From contig NZ_JANHAU010000002.1 of assembly GCF_024464185.1 (NCBI RefSeq), positions 372,001 through 436,000 of the forward strand: 64,000 bases of DNA. Direction: 5' to 3'. This stretch comes from Haloarchaeobius salinus. Lineage in GTDB: Archaea; Halobacteriota; Halobacteria; Halobacteriales; Natrialbaceae. Each line of letters starts with the position of its first letter. Positions within the stretch are counted from its first letter, which is position 1. The position numbers were made by a program, and so were the translations under genes. Under the pieces are notes generated by a model. The model searched no databases. It was not told the origin of the DNA and saw nothing but the letters and a program-made list of their open reading frames with translations. Below are positions 33,733-42,504 of the stretch, piece after piece.

Positions 33733-34839
33733 CTAATCCTCCAGCAGTTCGTCGTCCCCGAACTCCTCGCGGAGCCGGCGGAGGTACTCGCGCTGCCGGT
33801 CGAGCTTCGGCGGTCGCTCCGCGTAGGTGTCCTCGAAGATGTCGTCCGGGTCCGGCTCGAACGACTCGGCCTCCTGCACCGCGGCCTCGATGCGCTCGTC
33901 GATGTCGGCCTCGAGGGCGTCGACGCCCTCCTCGTCGATGCGACCGCTCTCGAGCATGAACGACTCCAGCCGCGGCACCGGGTCGTACTGCTTCCACTCC
34001 TCGGTTCGCGCCTCGTCGCGGTAGACACCGGGGTCGTCGGAGGTCGAGTGTGCGCCGAGGCGGTACTGGATGGCCTCGATCAGTGTCGGGCGCTTCTCCC
34101 CGTCGATGGGGTCGCGTGCGCCGTCGACGGCGTCGCGGGTCACCTCGTAGACGGCGAGAGGGTCCATCCCGTCGACGCGGACGCCGTCGAAGCCGTAGGC
34201 GGTGGCCTTCTGGGCGATGGTCTCGCTGGCGGTCTGCTTCTCCCGCGGGACCGAGATGGCCCACTGGTTGTTGTTGCAGAAGAAGACGACGGGCGCGTCG
34301 AACACGCCGGCGAAGTTCATCCCCTCGTGGAAGTCGCCCTCGCTCGTCGCGCCGTCGCCGAAGTGGACGAGCGAGACGCGCGTGTCGCCGTCGAGCCGGG
34401 AGGCCCAGCCGTGGCCGACGGCGTGGGGGACCTGCGTCGCGATGGGGTTGGCGACCGGGAACACGTTCCGGTCGTGGAGGCTGGCGTTGCCGGACTCGGA
34501 GCCCATCCAGTACTCGAGGTTCGCCGCCATGGGCGCGCCGCGGGCCAGCATCGCGCCGTTCTCGCGGTAGGAGGGGAACAGCCAGTCCTCGTCGTCGAGC
34601 GCGTGGACGCTCGCGACCTGTGCGCCCTCCTGCCCGTAGATGGGTGGGTAGGTGCCCATCCGGCCCTGCCGCTGGAGGGAGACGGCCTTGCGGTCGAACT
34701 GTCGGGCGAGTTTGAGGTCCTCGTAGAGGTCCCGGAGGGCGTCGTCGGAGAGCGGGACGGATGCCCCGTCGGCCAGGGAGCCGTCGACGTCGAGCACCCG
34801 GTGAACGTCGTCATCGTCGGTAGTGATGCCCAGAGACAT
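33733..34839 (-). CDS. 2-oxoacid dehydrogenase E1 component, alpha subunit (orphan)
   Basis: A 368-residue thiamine pyrophosphate enzyme subunit. The TPP motif is HFGDGATSEGDFHEGMNF to FFCNNNQWAIS; phosphorylation-loop-like YRLGAHSTSDDPGVYR is also visible. N-terminal LARQFDRKAVSLQRQGRMGTY is the family start. It would decarboxylate pyruvate or a branched-chain 2-oxoacid with a beta subunit and a lipoyl E2. Neither E1-beta, E2 nor E3 is adjacent: on one side lies convergent dys, on the other a divergent hydrolase. Confidence 0.9.
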   Translation of the reverse strand: MSLGITTDDDDVHRVLDVDGSLADGASVPLSDDALRDLYEDLKLARQFDRKAVSLQRQGRMGTYPPIYGQEGAQVASVHALDDEDWLFPSYRENGAMLARGAPMAANLEYWMGSESGNASLHDRNVFPVANPIATQVPHAVGHGWASRLDGDTRVSLVHFGDGATSEGDFHEGMNFAGVFDAPVVFFCNNNQWAISVPREKQTASETIAQKATAYGFDGVRVDGMDPLAVYEVTRDAVDGARDPIDGEKRPTLIEAIQYRLGAHSTSDDPGVYRDEARTEEWKQYDPVPRLESFMLESGRIDEEGVDALEADIDERIEAAVQEAESFEPDPDDIFEDTYAERPPKLDRQREYLRRLREEFGDDELLED

Positions 34840-34872
34840 GCGAAGCTACCTGAAACCATGGCAGTATCTGCG

Positions 34873-34878
34873 ATAAAA
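34873..34878 (-). promoter_or_regulatory. TATA box of the E1-alpha gene
   Basis: TTTTAT on the minus strand, 34 bases before the ATG, in GC-rich surroundings. The remaining 258-base gap to 35104 holds no gene; a second AT-rich site, CATAAA near 35042, probably serves the divergent hydrolase. Confidence 0.5.
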
Positions 34879-35103
34879 CTGCCGCCGGGCAGCGTCGCTG
34901 GTGGACGTGTGGCGAGCAGGCGACGCGTGAGCCGCCGTGGAACGACCTCGGTGGCGGCGTCGTCGCACACGGACGCGTCGCACACCCGCTGGCCCGCGTG
35001 CGGTGGCGGTCAGGGCACGCCGGGTCTGGTCCCGGCATCGCTCATAAAGGTCGGGTGGCCGGAACCCCGACGGTTAACGCACGGCGGCGCGTACGTCGTG
35101 GCA

Positions 35104-36033
35104 GTGACAGAGCTCGACCCTGCGTTCGAACGCGCCATCGCGGCGTTCCCCGACAGCCCCGAGTGGCACGAGCTCGGCGTCGACCGGGCGAGGGAGCTGG
35201 AGGCGGAGCTGTTCTCGCGGTCGGCCGACGGCGATGTGGAGACGACCGACCGAATCGTCGATACGGCGAGCGGGGGGACGGTTCCGAGCCGCGTGTACCG
35301 GCCGTCCGGGGTCGACGACCCGGCACCGGCGCTCGTGTTCGCCCACGGCGGCGGCTTCGTCCTCGGGACGCTCGACTCCGCGGACGACCTCGCACGGCGG
35401 CTGGCGGCGACCACCGGGAGCGTCGTCGTCTCGGTCGACTACCGGCTGGCACCGGAGCACCCGTGTCCGGCCGGCCTGGACGACGTGACGGCCGTCCTCG
35501 AGTGGACCGTCGAGTCGGCGGCCGACCTCGGCGTCGACGCCGAACGTGTCGGCGTCGCGGGCTCCAGTGCGGGCGCGAACCTCGCCGCACTGGGCGCCCG
35601 ACGGGCCGACGTGGCCGTCTCGATTGCCGTGCTGTTCTACCCGATGCTCGACCCGACGCTCGACGCGCCGTCCCACGAGGAGCACGCCGACGCCCCGCTG
35701 CTCACCCGGGACGACCTCGACTGGTTCTGGCGGCTCTACCGCGACGACGGGGCGATACCGGTGGACGACCCGCGGCTCTCGCCGCTTCCGGCTGTGGGCG
35801 AGGGACCGTCGTCGTTCGCCGACTCGCCGCCGACGGTCGTCGCTACCGCCGGCTGCGACCCGCTCCGGGACGACGGCGCGCGGTACGCCGACGCGCTGGC
35901 GGACACGGACGTGTCGGTCGAACGGCTCCACTATCCGGGTGCGCCCCACGGGTTCCTCTCGCTGGCGGACGCGGTGCCGGCGGCGGCCGACGCCTGGGAC
36001 GACCTCGCAGCGGCCGTGCTGGCCCGTCGCTGA
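35104..36033 (+). CDS. HSL-family alpha/beta hydrolase (esterase/lipase)
   Basis: A 309-residue esterase of the hormone-sensitive lipase family. The oxyanion motif is FAHGGGFVLG, the nucleophile elbow GSSAGANLA, the acid Asp in AGCDPLRDDG and the His in GAPHGFLSLADA. SVDYRLAPEHPCPAG is the typical spacer. No signal peptide is seen. The start is uncertain: GTG at 35104 gives MTELDPAFERA; GTG at 35098 adds two residues. Confidence 0.88.
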   Translation: MTELDPAFERAIAAFPDSPEWHELGVDRARELEAELFSRSADGDVETTDRIVDTASGGTVPSRVYRPSGVDDPAPALVFAHGGGFVLGTLDSADDLARRLAATTGSVVVSVDYRLAPEHPCPAGLDDVTAVLEWTVESAADLGVDAERVGVAGSSAGANLAALGARRADVAVSIAVLFYPMLDPTLDAPSHEEHADAPLLTRDDLDWFWRLYRDDGAIPVDDPRLSPLPAVGEGPSSFADSPPTVVATAGCDPLRDDGARYADALADTDVSVERLHYPGAPHGFLSLADAVPAAADAWDDLAAAVLARR

Positions 36034-36118
36034 TTGAATCGGTCTCGTGGTCCGGCGGTGGTGCGCGGGCCGCGTCACCCGGCGGTGCCGTTACGGTGCT
36101 CGACCGGGTACTGGTGGT

Positions 36119-36466
36119 ATGAGCACACGAAGCGACGCCAAGCCCGTCCGACTCGCGGACGGGGACGAACTCGACGAGCTCCTCGCCGAGGAGCCACTCG
36201 TCCTCCTCGAGCTGTACACGAACGGCTGTGGCAAGTGCCAGGCGATGGAGCCGGTCATCGGCACGGTCGCCCGGGTCACCGACGCGACCGTCGCGATGGT
36301 CAACCCCGGCGACGACATGACGCTGCTCGACCGGTTCGAGGTCCGGAGCACGCCGACGTTCGTCCTCATCGCCGACGGCGAGCAGGTCGCGACGCTGGCC
36401 GACGGCTTCGTCGAGACCGACCGGATGGTCGCGTTCGTCGAGTCGGGCGGGGAGAGCGAGACGTGA
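36119..36466 (+). CDS. Thioredoxin-fold protein (CGKC)
   Basis: A 115-residue thioredoxin. Active site is NGCGKCQAMEPVI with redox pair CGKC; the cis-Pro is in RSTPTFVLIADGE. The fold is complete. CGKC instead of CGPC is a variant that suits specialised reductases. Thioredoxin reductase is not next to it. Start MSTRSDAK is ATG 36119. Confidence 0.85.
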   Translation: MSTRSDAKPVRLADGDELDELLAEEPLVLLELYTNGCGKCQAMEPVIGTVARVTDATVAMVNPGDDMTLLDRFEVRSTPTFVLIADGEQVATLADGFVETDRMVAFVESGGESET

Positions 36467-36610
36467 ACGGCGGGTCGGGTGCCGCGTGAACGCGTGTCGT
36501 AACACCGCTGTAACCTGCTTACACCGCCGTCCGAGAGCAGTTATGGGCGTCGCGCCCCGAGTGTGAGTCGAACCGCGGCGGCCCCGGTCGTCGCGTGACC
36601 ACCACCCACC

Positions 36611-37264
36611 ATGTCAGAAAAAGCGGAGTATCTCACGACGGTATCTGCGGACGAATCGTACGACCAGCTCCCCGACGAGGAGACGGTGCAGGCGACGGTC
36701 GAGAGCCTCGAGGCCCGCGGCTTCGACGTCGTCGTCGTCGACACCGCCGAGGAGGCGCGCGACGAACTCGTCGACGCCATCCCGGCCGGGGCGTCGGTGA
36801 TGAACGGCCACTCGACGACGCTGGAGGAGATCGGCTTCGTCGACCACCTGAACGGCGACGGCCACGACTGGGAGAACCTCGCCGGGCAGGTCTGGGAGAT
36901 CGACGACGACGCGGAGCGCCACCAGTTCCGCCGCGAGGCACAGGCCGCCGACTACTTCCTCGGGAGCGTCAACGCCATCGCGGAGACGGGCGAGCTCGTC
37001 GCGGCCGACGCCTCGGGCAGCCGGGTCGGTGCGTACCCGTTCGCGGCCGGCAACCTGCTGCTCGTCTCGGGCGTGAACAAGATCGTGGACGACCTCGACG
37101 CCGCCCTCGACCGCGTCGAGGAGTTCGTCTTCCCGCTGGAGGACGCCCGTGCACAGGACGCCTACGGCGCTGGCTCGGTCGTCGCCAAGCAGCTCATCTA
37201 CCGCCAGGAGAACGAGGCGGGCCGGACGACGGTCGTGCTCGTGCGCGACGACCTCGGCTACTGA
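36611..37264 (+). CDS. LUD-domain (LutC/YkgG-like) protein
   Basis: A 217-residue protein. GHSTTLEEIGFVDHL and YFLGSVNAIAETGELVAADASGSRVGA are hallmark LUD segments, followed by VSGVNKIVDDLDAALDRV. In LutABC this subunit is part of lactate oxidation, but here no LutA or LutB gene is adjacent, and stand-alone LUD proteins have no clear role. The C-terminus, RTTVVLVRDDLGY, is complete. Confidence 0.82.
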   Translation: MSEKAEYLTTVSADESYDQLPDEETVQATVESLEARGFDVVVVDTAEEARDELVDAIPAGASVMNGHSTTLEEIGFVDHLNGDGHDWENLAGQVWEIDDDAERHQFRREAQAADYFLGSVNAIAETGELVAADASGSRVGAYPFAAGNLLLVSGVNKIVDDLDAALDRVEEFVFPLEDARAQDAYGAGSVVAKQLIYRQENEAGRTTVVLVRDDLGY

Positions 37265-37329
37265 GCCGGCTCGCATCGCGACCTGGCAACGCGTCTGATT
37301 TTATGTGTCGTGCCTCGGTAGGGGAGCGT

Positions 37330-37563
37330 ATGGAGGACGTGGACTTCGACGAGCTCGTGGCGTCGCTGACGCTGCGGGAGGAGAACCAGTCGGTGAAGAG
37401 CTACCAGAACACGGTCGCGGTCGCCTGTCCGGCCTGCGAGGAGCCGTTCGACGACCTCGTCGTCTGCAAGGAGAACCCGACGAGCCTGAACCTCTCGAAG
37501 CAGCTCGACCTCTGTGTCGGCACGGTCGACGACCAGGCGGTCATCTTCACGCACAAGCAGTAG
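37330..37563 (+). CDS. Small zinc-finger-like protein, haloarchaeal
   Basis: A 77-residue protein with CPACEEPFDDLVVC, a possible single zinc knuckle, and a conserved LREENQSVKSYQNTVAV start. Similar haloarchaeal proteins are often labelled flagella cluster protein, but no archaellum gene is here and the name has no support. It ends 1 base before the convergent HAD gene. Confidence 0.7.
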   Translation: MEDVDFDELVASLTLREENQSVKSYQNTVAVACPACEEPFDDLVVCKENPTSLNLSKQLDLCVGTVDDQAVIFTHKQ

Positions 37564-37564
37564 C

Positions 37565-38365
37565 TCAGAGTATCGTGGCCACGTCGCCGAGCGAGTCGAT
37601 GACGTGGTCGGGCTCGACGCCGGAGCCACCGATCTCCTCGCGTCGGGTCGCACCCGTGAGCACCAGCGCCGTCTCCATCCCGGCGCGTTCGCCCATCAGG
37701 ATGTCGGTATGGAGGTTGTCCCCGACGACGAGACAGTCGCTGGGGGCGACATCGAGGCGTTCGGTGACGGCGTCGGCCATGTGCTCCGACGGCTTGCCGA
37801 CGACCAGCGGGTCGCGCCCGGTCATCCCCTCGATGGCCCCGATGGTACAGCCCGCACCGGGTTTCAGTCCGTCCTCCGTGGGGAACGTCCGGTCGGTGTT
37901 CGTCGCGACGAACAGCGTCCCCGGGTCGAACGCCCAGAGCGTCTCGGTGAGGAGGTCGAAGTCGATGTCGTAGGCCTTCCCGGCGGCGACCACGTCCGCG
38001 GGCTCCCGCTTGGTCGGTCGCGATTCCGGGTCCGGCTCGGAGACGACGGTCAGTCCCGCCCGCCGAATCTCGTCGTAGAGCACCTCGGAGCCGACGACGT
38101 ACACGTCGGCGTCCGGGTGGTGCTCGGCGAGGTACGTCGCCGTCGCCGAGGCCGCGGTCGAGAGCCCGCCCACGTCGCCCGGGATGCCCATCGAGTCGAG
38201 CGTCTCGGGGAACGTCTCGCGGTCGACACCCGTGCTGTTCGTGACGAACTGGACGGCGAGCCCGGCGTCGACGAGGGCGTCGATGCCCGCGGCCGCGCCC
38301 GGGATCACCGCCTCGCCGCGCCAGACGGTCCCGTCGAGGTCGACGATTGCCGCGCGTCGTGTCAT
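37565..38365 (-). CDS. NagD-like HAD phosphatase
   Basis: A 266-residue HAD of subclass IIA. Motif I IVDLDGTVWRGE, motif II FVTNSTGVDRE, motif III lysine in VVGKPSEHM, motif IV VVGDNLHTDILMG are all intact. The C2 cap is between motif II and III. Members dephosphorylate sugar or nucleotide monophosphates; substrate unknown. Confidence 0.9.
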   Translation of the reverse strand: MTRRAAIVDLDGTVWRGEAVIPGAAAGIDALVDAGLAVQFVTNSTGVDRETFPETLDSMGIPGDVGGLSTAASATATYLAEHHPDADVYVVGSEVLYDEIRRAGLTVVSEPDPESRPTKREPADVVAAGKAYDIDFDLLTETLWAFDPGTLFVATNTDRTFPTEDGLKPGAGCTIGAIEGMTGRDPLVVGKPSEHMADAVTERLDVAPSDCLVVGDNLHTDILMGERAGMETALVLTGATRREEIGGSGVEPDHVIDSLGDVATIL

Positions 38366-38405
38366 CGGGTGGGACTTGTGGCGGTGGGGACGTAACGCTT
38401 CCCGG

Positions 38406-39317
38406 TCAGCGCGCCGTCGCCAGCTCCGACAGCGGCGCGGCCACCTCGCGCGACGGCGTCTCGAACTCCCTGTGGAGCACGCCCGCGAGGTGCTCCAGCG
38501 AGTCGACGACGCGCGGCCCGGGACGGTTCAGGAAGTGGTTGCCGTCGATGGCCCAGACGTCGCCGTCCTGGACGGCCGTCAGCTCCCCCCAGCCGGGCCG
38601 GTCTGTCAGGTCCGACAGGTTCTCGCGGGTCTGGTCGAGGTCGTAGCCACAGGGCGCGACGACCAGTCCCTCGGGGTCGTACGCGCGCACGTCGGCCCAC
38701 TCCCGCGGCGTGGAGGCGTCGCCGGGGTCGGCCATGCCGTACTCGCAGTTCGCCCACTCGACGAGCTCGGGCACCCAGTGACCCGCGACCATGGCGGGGT
38801 CGGTCCAGTCGAGCACCGCCACTCGTTTCGGCTCGCAGTCGGCTGCGCGGTCGCGGACCGCCTCGACGCGCTCGCGGAGGGAGGCGACGAGGTCGCGGGC
38901 CTCGGCCTCGCGGCCGAGCGCCGCGCCCACCGACCGCACGTCGTCGAACACGTCGCCGACGCTGTGGGGGTCCGTCGTCAGCACCTCGGGGTTCGCGTCG
39001 ATCTCCCGAACCGCGTCCTCGACGAGCACCTCGTCGACGGCGCAGACGTCGCAGACGCCCTGCGTGACGACGAGGTCCGGGTCGAGCTCGTCCAGCAGCT
39101 CGACGTCGATGCCGTAGACGCCGCCCGATTCCTCGGCTTCCTGCACCTGCCGGTCGATCTCGGCGGTCGAGGCGTCGGCGTCGATGCGGCTGTACTCGAC
39201 GGCGGGCAGGTCGACGGCCGCGGGCGGGTAGTCGCACTCGTGGGACACCCCGACGGGCTCCACACCGAGCGCGAAGACGACCTCCGTTGCGGAGGGGAGC
39301 AGCGTCACGACGTTCAT
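38406..39317 (-). CDS. BtuF-like cobalamin-binding protein without a signal peptide
   Basis: A 303-residue periplasmic-binding-protein-like fold. MNVVTLLPSATEVVFALGVEPVGVSHECDYP and DLVVTQGVCDVCAVDEV are as in the cobalamin-binding group of BtuF-like proteins. The ORF begins with the first beta strand of the domain; there is no signal peptide, lipobox or upstream in-frame start with one. No BtuC/BtuD is adjacent. It may bind B12 in the cytoplasm, or the start may be truncated; the sequence gives no upstream evidence for the latter. Confidence 0.82.
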   Translation of the reverse strand: MNVVTLLPSATEVVFALGVEPVGVSHECDYPPAAVDLPAVEYSRIDADASTAEIDRQVQEAEESGGVYGIDVELLDELDPDLVVTQGVCDVCAVDEVLVEDAVREIDANPEVLTTDPHSVGDVFDDVRSVGAALGREAEARDLVASLRERVEAVRDRAADCEPKRVAVLDWTDPAMVAGHWVPELVEWANCEYGMADPGDASTPREWADVRAYDPEGLVVAPCGYDLDQTRENLSDLTDRPGWGELTAVQDGDVWAIDGNHFLNRPGPRVVDSLEHLAGVLHREFETPSREVAAPLSELATAR

Positions 39318-39365
39318 ACCCGGGGTTGGGGGCGGTGGCAGTATAAATCGCCGGTCCGGAACGCG

Positions 39366-39713
39366 TTACAGCAGCCCGACGACGACCACGACCAGGCCGC
39401 CGGCGACCATCAACAGCGCGCCGCGGCGTCGCTGGGACACCTCGTCGTCCGACACCGCGACCGCGTCGAGGTCCGCGACACCTTCCATCCGGGCGCTCAG
39501 CCAGACCGCGAGTATCTCCGCGTGGGCCACGTACGTCGCGCCGACGGCGGCGAGAAAGAGCCCGATGACCGCGGTGCGCGTCGCCGTCGCGTCGAGCCCC
39601 AGCGCGGACACCGACGCGCCGGTCGCGACGACGGCGACGACGAGCGCGCCGAAGCCGACGATGACGCCGGCGAGGCTCCACTTCGCACGGGTGAGCGCCT
39701 GTTCCCTGCTCAT
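39366..39713 (-). CDS. Small 3-4 TM membrane protein
   Basis: A 115-residue protein with hydrophobic helices at about 12-35, 43-63 and 98-115 and a short polar loop (RMEGVADLDAVAVSDDEVSQRRR). Unknown function. ATG 39713 is the first reasonable start. Confidence 0.6.
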   Translation of the reverse strand: MSREQALTRAKWSLAGVIVGFGALVVAVVATGASVSALGLDATATRTAVIGLFLAAVGATYVAHAEILAVWLSARMEGVADLDAVAVSDDEVSQRRRGALLMVAGGLVVVVVGLL

Positions 39714-39842
39714 GTTCGGGGCGTGACGCCCCGGCGGTTTAGCCCTGCCGAAGCGTGGTCGACGGCGGGGAACGGCGGTGGGCTCGGAGCCTGTCGAGAC
39801 CCGTACCCCAGACTTTTGCCGTTGCCAACGGTTACAGGACGT

Positions 39843-40487
39843 ATGCATCGGCGAGCCCTCCTCTCGACGGTCGCCGCCGCGGGCGCGGCCGGTCTCGGCG
39901 GTTGCCTCGCGTCGGTCGGCATCGGGACCAGCGGTCCCGCGAACCCTGTCGACGACGAGGAGCGACGCATCTCGCTGCTCGGTGTCGATTCGGTCCCCGA
40001 CGAGTCGGGCCTGCAGATCGACGTCCGGGTCCTCGACGACCGCATCACCGTCTCGGAGACGGCCGAAATCGTGGTCGAGACGACGGTGGTCGGCGACACC
40101 ACGGTGCTGCCGGTCACGCAGGGGTCGTGCGCGATACTCAACCGTCGGACCTGTTCGAGCGCCCCGCGCGGGCTGTGGCTGGAATCCACGGACGGGGCCG
40201 GTGGGACCGCGACGCCGGACGGCGAGGGCTGGGTGCGACGGGGGCTCCCGACTGGTGAGCAGGGGTTCGGCGGCTACGGCTGTCGCCGGGTCGAGTACCA
40301 GCCGGGCGAGTCGGTCCGGAACACGTTCGCGGTGTGGGACGACGGCCGGGTCGACGGCTACCTCGACCCCGGCGAGTACCGTTGGGGCGAGGACGTCTCG
40401 GTTCGCTCCGCGTCGTCGGACTCTGAGGAGTTCCGCGGTTTCGACTGGGGGTTCTCGCTCGAACTCACCCGCGTCGAACGCGAGTAA
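39843..40487 (+). CDS. Putative lipoprotein, unknown function
   Basis: A 214-residue protein. Its N-terminus MHRRALLSTVAAAGAAGLGGC is a Tat-type signal plus lipobox. The rest has beta-strand rich segments (LQIDVRVLDDRITVSETAEIVVETTVVG) that resemble an extracellular Ig-like domain, with cysteines at SCAIL, RTCSS and GYGCRR. Divergent from 39366-39713. Confidence 0.7.
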   Translation: MHRRALLSTVAAAGAAGLGGCLASVGIGTSGPANPVDDEERRISLLGVDSVPDESGLQIDVRVLDDRITVSETAEIVVETTVVGDTTVLPVTQGSCAILNRRTCSSAPRGLWLESTDGAGGTATPDGEGWVRRGLPTGEQGFGGYGCRRVEYQPGESVRNTFAVWDDGRVDGYLDPGEYRWGEDVSVRSASSDSEEFRGFDWGFSLELTRVERE

Positions 40488-40496
40488 CGGAGCTGG

Positions 40497-41873
40497 TTAC
40501 TCGTCGTCCGCTTCCTGCACCCACACCGTCTTCCGGTTGACGAACTCGCGGATGCCGTCGGCGGCCAGCTCGCGACCGTAGCCCGAGATGCCGACGCCAC
40601 CGAACGGCAGGCGCGGGTCGGACTTCACCATCTCGTTGACGAACGTCGCGCCCGCGTCGATCTCGTGGGCGACGCGCTCGCCGCGGTCCAGGTCGTCGGT
40701 CCACACCGACGCCCCGAGCCCGTACGGCGAATCGTTCGCGAGTTCGACGGCCTCGGCCTCGCTCTCGACGCGGAACACCGCCGCGACCGGCCCGAACGTC
40801 TCTTCGCAGGCGACGGCCATGTCGGGGTCGAGGTCGGCCAGCACCGTCGGCGGGTAGTAGTAGCCGTCGCGGTCCATCGGCTCGCCGCCGAGCAGGCAGT
40901 CCGCGCCGGCGTCGACGCTGCGCTCGACCTGGTCGTGCAGGTCCTGCATCAGGTCCTCGCGGGCCTGCGGACCGACCTCCGTCTCGTCGTCCATCGGGTC
41001 GCCGACGGTCCAGGCGTCCAGCTCAGCGACGAACTGCTCGACGAACTCGTCGTAGACCTCGTCGTGGACGATGAACCGCTTCGCCGCGATGCAGGACTGC
41101 CCGCTGTTCTGGAGCCGGGCCAGCGCCGCCGTCTCGACGGCCGCATCGACGTTCGCGTCGTCGAGCACGACGAACGGGTCGGAGCCGCCGAGTTCGAGGA
41201 CGGTCTTCTTCAGCTCCTCGCCCGCCGTCTTCGCGACCTGCTTGCCCGCGAACTCGCTCCCGGTCAGCGTCACCGCCCGGACCCGGTCGTCGCGGATGAC
41301 CTCGTTCGCCTCCGAGCCGCCGACGAGCAGCGTCTGGAACGCCCCCTCGGGGAAGCCCGCCTCCCGGAACACCTCCTCGATGGCCAGCGCGCACTTCGGC
41401 ACGTTCGACGCGTGCTTGAGGAGGCCGACGTTGCCCGCCGCCAGGCTCGGTGCGGCGAACCGGAACACCTGCCAGAACGGGAAGTTCCAGGGCATCACGG
41501 CCAGCACCGGCCCGATGGGTTCGTGGCGCACGTACGTCTTCGCGTGGCTCGCCCCGCCGATGACCTCGTCCTGCAGATATTCGGGGGCCTTCTCCGCGTA
41601 GTGCTCGCAGACCCAGGCGCACTTGCGGACCTCGCCTCTCGCCTGCGAGATGGGCTTGCCCATCTCCACCGTCATCAGCTCCGCGTAGTGCTCCTCGTTC
41701 TCGCGAAGCACGTCGGCGGCCTCCTCCAGCAGCTGTCGCCGCTCGTTCATCGGCACCTCGCGCCAGGACTCGTAGGTGTCCGCCGCCGTGGCGAGGCGCT
41801 CCTCGACCGCCGCGTCGTCGTGCTCCTCGACCGTCTCGACGTGCTCACCGGTCGCTGGGTTGATGCGCTCCAT
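40497..41873 (-). CDS. NAD(P)-dependent aldehyde dehydrogenase (succinate-semialdehyde type)
   Basis: A 458-residue ALDH. Catalytic Cys is in NSGQSCIAAKRF, the general-base Glu in LELGGSDPFVV, and Asn in MPWNFPFWQ is the cofactor/oxyanion motif. C-terminal ETFGPVAAVFRV and PFGGVGISGYGREL complete the fold. The sequence type fits succinate-semialdehyde dehydrogenase (GabD/Sad class) without an adjacent GABA aminotransferase, so the substrate is unsure. Confidence 0.88.
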   Translation of the reverse strand: MERINPATGEHVETVEEHDDAAVEERLATAADTYESWREVPMNERRQLLEEAADVLRENEEHYAELMTVEMGKPISQARGEVRKCAWVCEHYAEKAPEYLQDEVIGGASHAKTYVRHEPIGPVLAVMPWNFPFWQVFRFAAPSLAAGNVGLLKHASNVPKCALAIEEVFREAGFPEGAFQTLLVGGSEANEVIRDDRVRAVTLTGSEFAGKQVAKTAGEELKKTVLELGGSDPFVVLDDANVDAAVETAALARLQNSGQSCIAAKRFIVHDEVYDEFVEQFVAELDAWTVGDPMDDETEVGPQAREDLMQDLHDQVERSVDAGADCLLGGEPMDRDGYYYPPTVLADLDPDMAVACEETFGPVAAVFRVESEAEAVELANDSPYGLGASVWTDDLDRGERVAHEIDAGATFVNEMVKSDPRLPFGGVGISGYGRELAADGIREFVNRKTVWVQEADDE

Positions 41874-42010
41874 GTCCCGTGATTCGCGGACTTGGTACTA
41901 CTAGTTTTGGCCGCCGGAACCGATAGTTGTGGGTGAGTGACGTGGTGGAGTGTGTCGATTCGGGCCCGGTGGAATGCGCTGATTGTCATGGGAATACACT
42001 CGAACACGAA

Positions 42011-42430
42011 CAGCCAGAAAGCCCCGAGCGTCTCGACTCCCGCGGCTCGTTGTGCTCCTCGTTCCTGCGGTGCTTGGCTGGCGAGACTCCTCCGTCGTCT
42101 CGCTGCTTCCCGCTCGGTCGCAGGCTCCCTCGCGGGAACGTCGCCGGGGTTCGTCGAGACGCTCGCCCCTTTCAGTCCCACCGTCGGACCTGCGGACCGA
42201 CGAGCCCCCGTTCGCTCGCAAGCTCGCTCACGGGGACACCCCACCGCAACCGCACCGCACCTCACGCCTCCCCAACCGATTGCGATGCTCGCTGGCGCTG
42301 TCGCCCGAAAATCGGAGATTTTCGGGATGTGGCCAGAAATCTACGATTTCTGGCTGCCTGCCGGACGTAGTCCGGCACTGACGAGAGAGCAAGCTCTCTC
42401 GAACCACGCTTCTCATCCCTCGCGCGGAAT
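42011..42430. repeat. Dispersed structured repeat, copy 2 (with hairpin insertion)
   Basis: The 631-base gap 41874-42504 has no gene but carries a longer version of the repeat at 22911. Shared parts, in order: CCAGAAAGCCCC, stem arm CGAGCGTCTCGAC (42025-42037), core with CTCGTTCCTGCGGTGCTTG, complementary arm GTCGAGACGCTCG (42153-42165), CCCCTTTCAG, CACCTCACGCCTCCCCAACC and CGATTGCGATGCTCGCTGG, ending in TTCTCATCCCTCGCGCG. Stem sequences differ completely from copy 1 but each is perfectly self-complementary. The core between the arms is about 60 bases longer than in copy 1. Confidence 0.75.
42304..42400. repeat. Four short-loop perfect hairpins inserted in the repeat
   Basis: CCCGAAAATC 42304-42313 with 42317-42326, CCAGAAATC 42333-42341 with 42345-42353, GCCGGAC 42360-42366 with 42370-42376, and GAGAGAGC 42383-42390 with 42393-42400; loops are 3, 3, 3 and 2 bases. 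Copy 1 lacks this whole block, so it looks inserted between GCGCTG and CGCTTCTCATC. Confidence 0.75.
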
Positions 42431-42504
42431 GGCTCGCGGCCTTCGGCACGCTCGCCAGCGCGCGCCGGTGGTGGAAAATCGGCAGAAGTGGTACGTCCTC
42501 GGGT

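Noticed and set aside
37330-37563. Naming the 77-residue protein as a flagellar protein
   Set aside because: No archaellum gene is in the window; the label in databases is inherited, not supported by the sequence.
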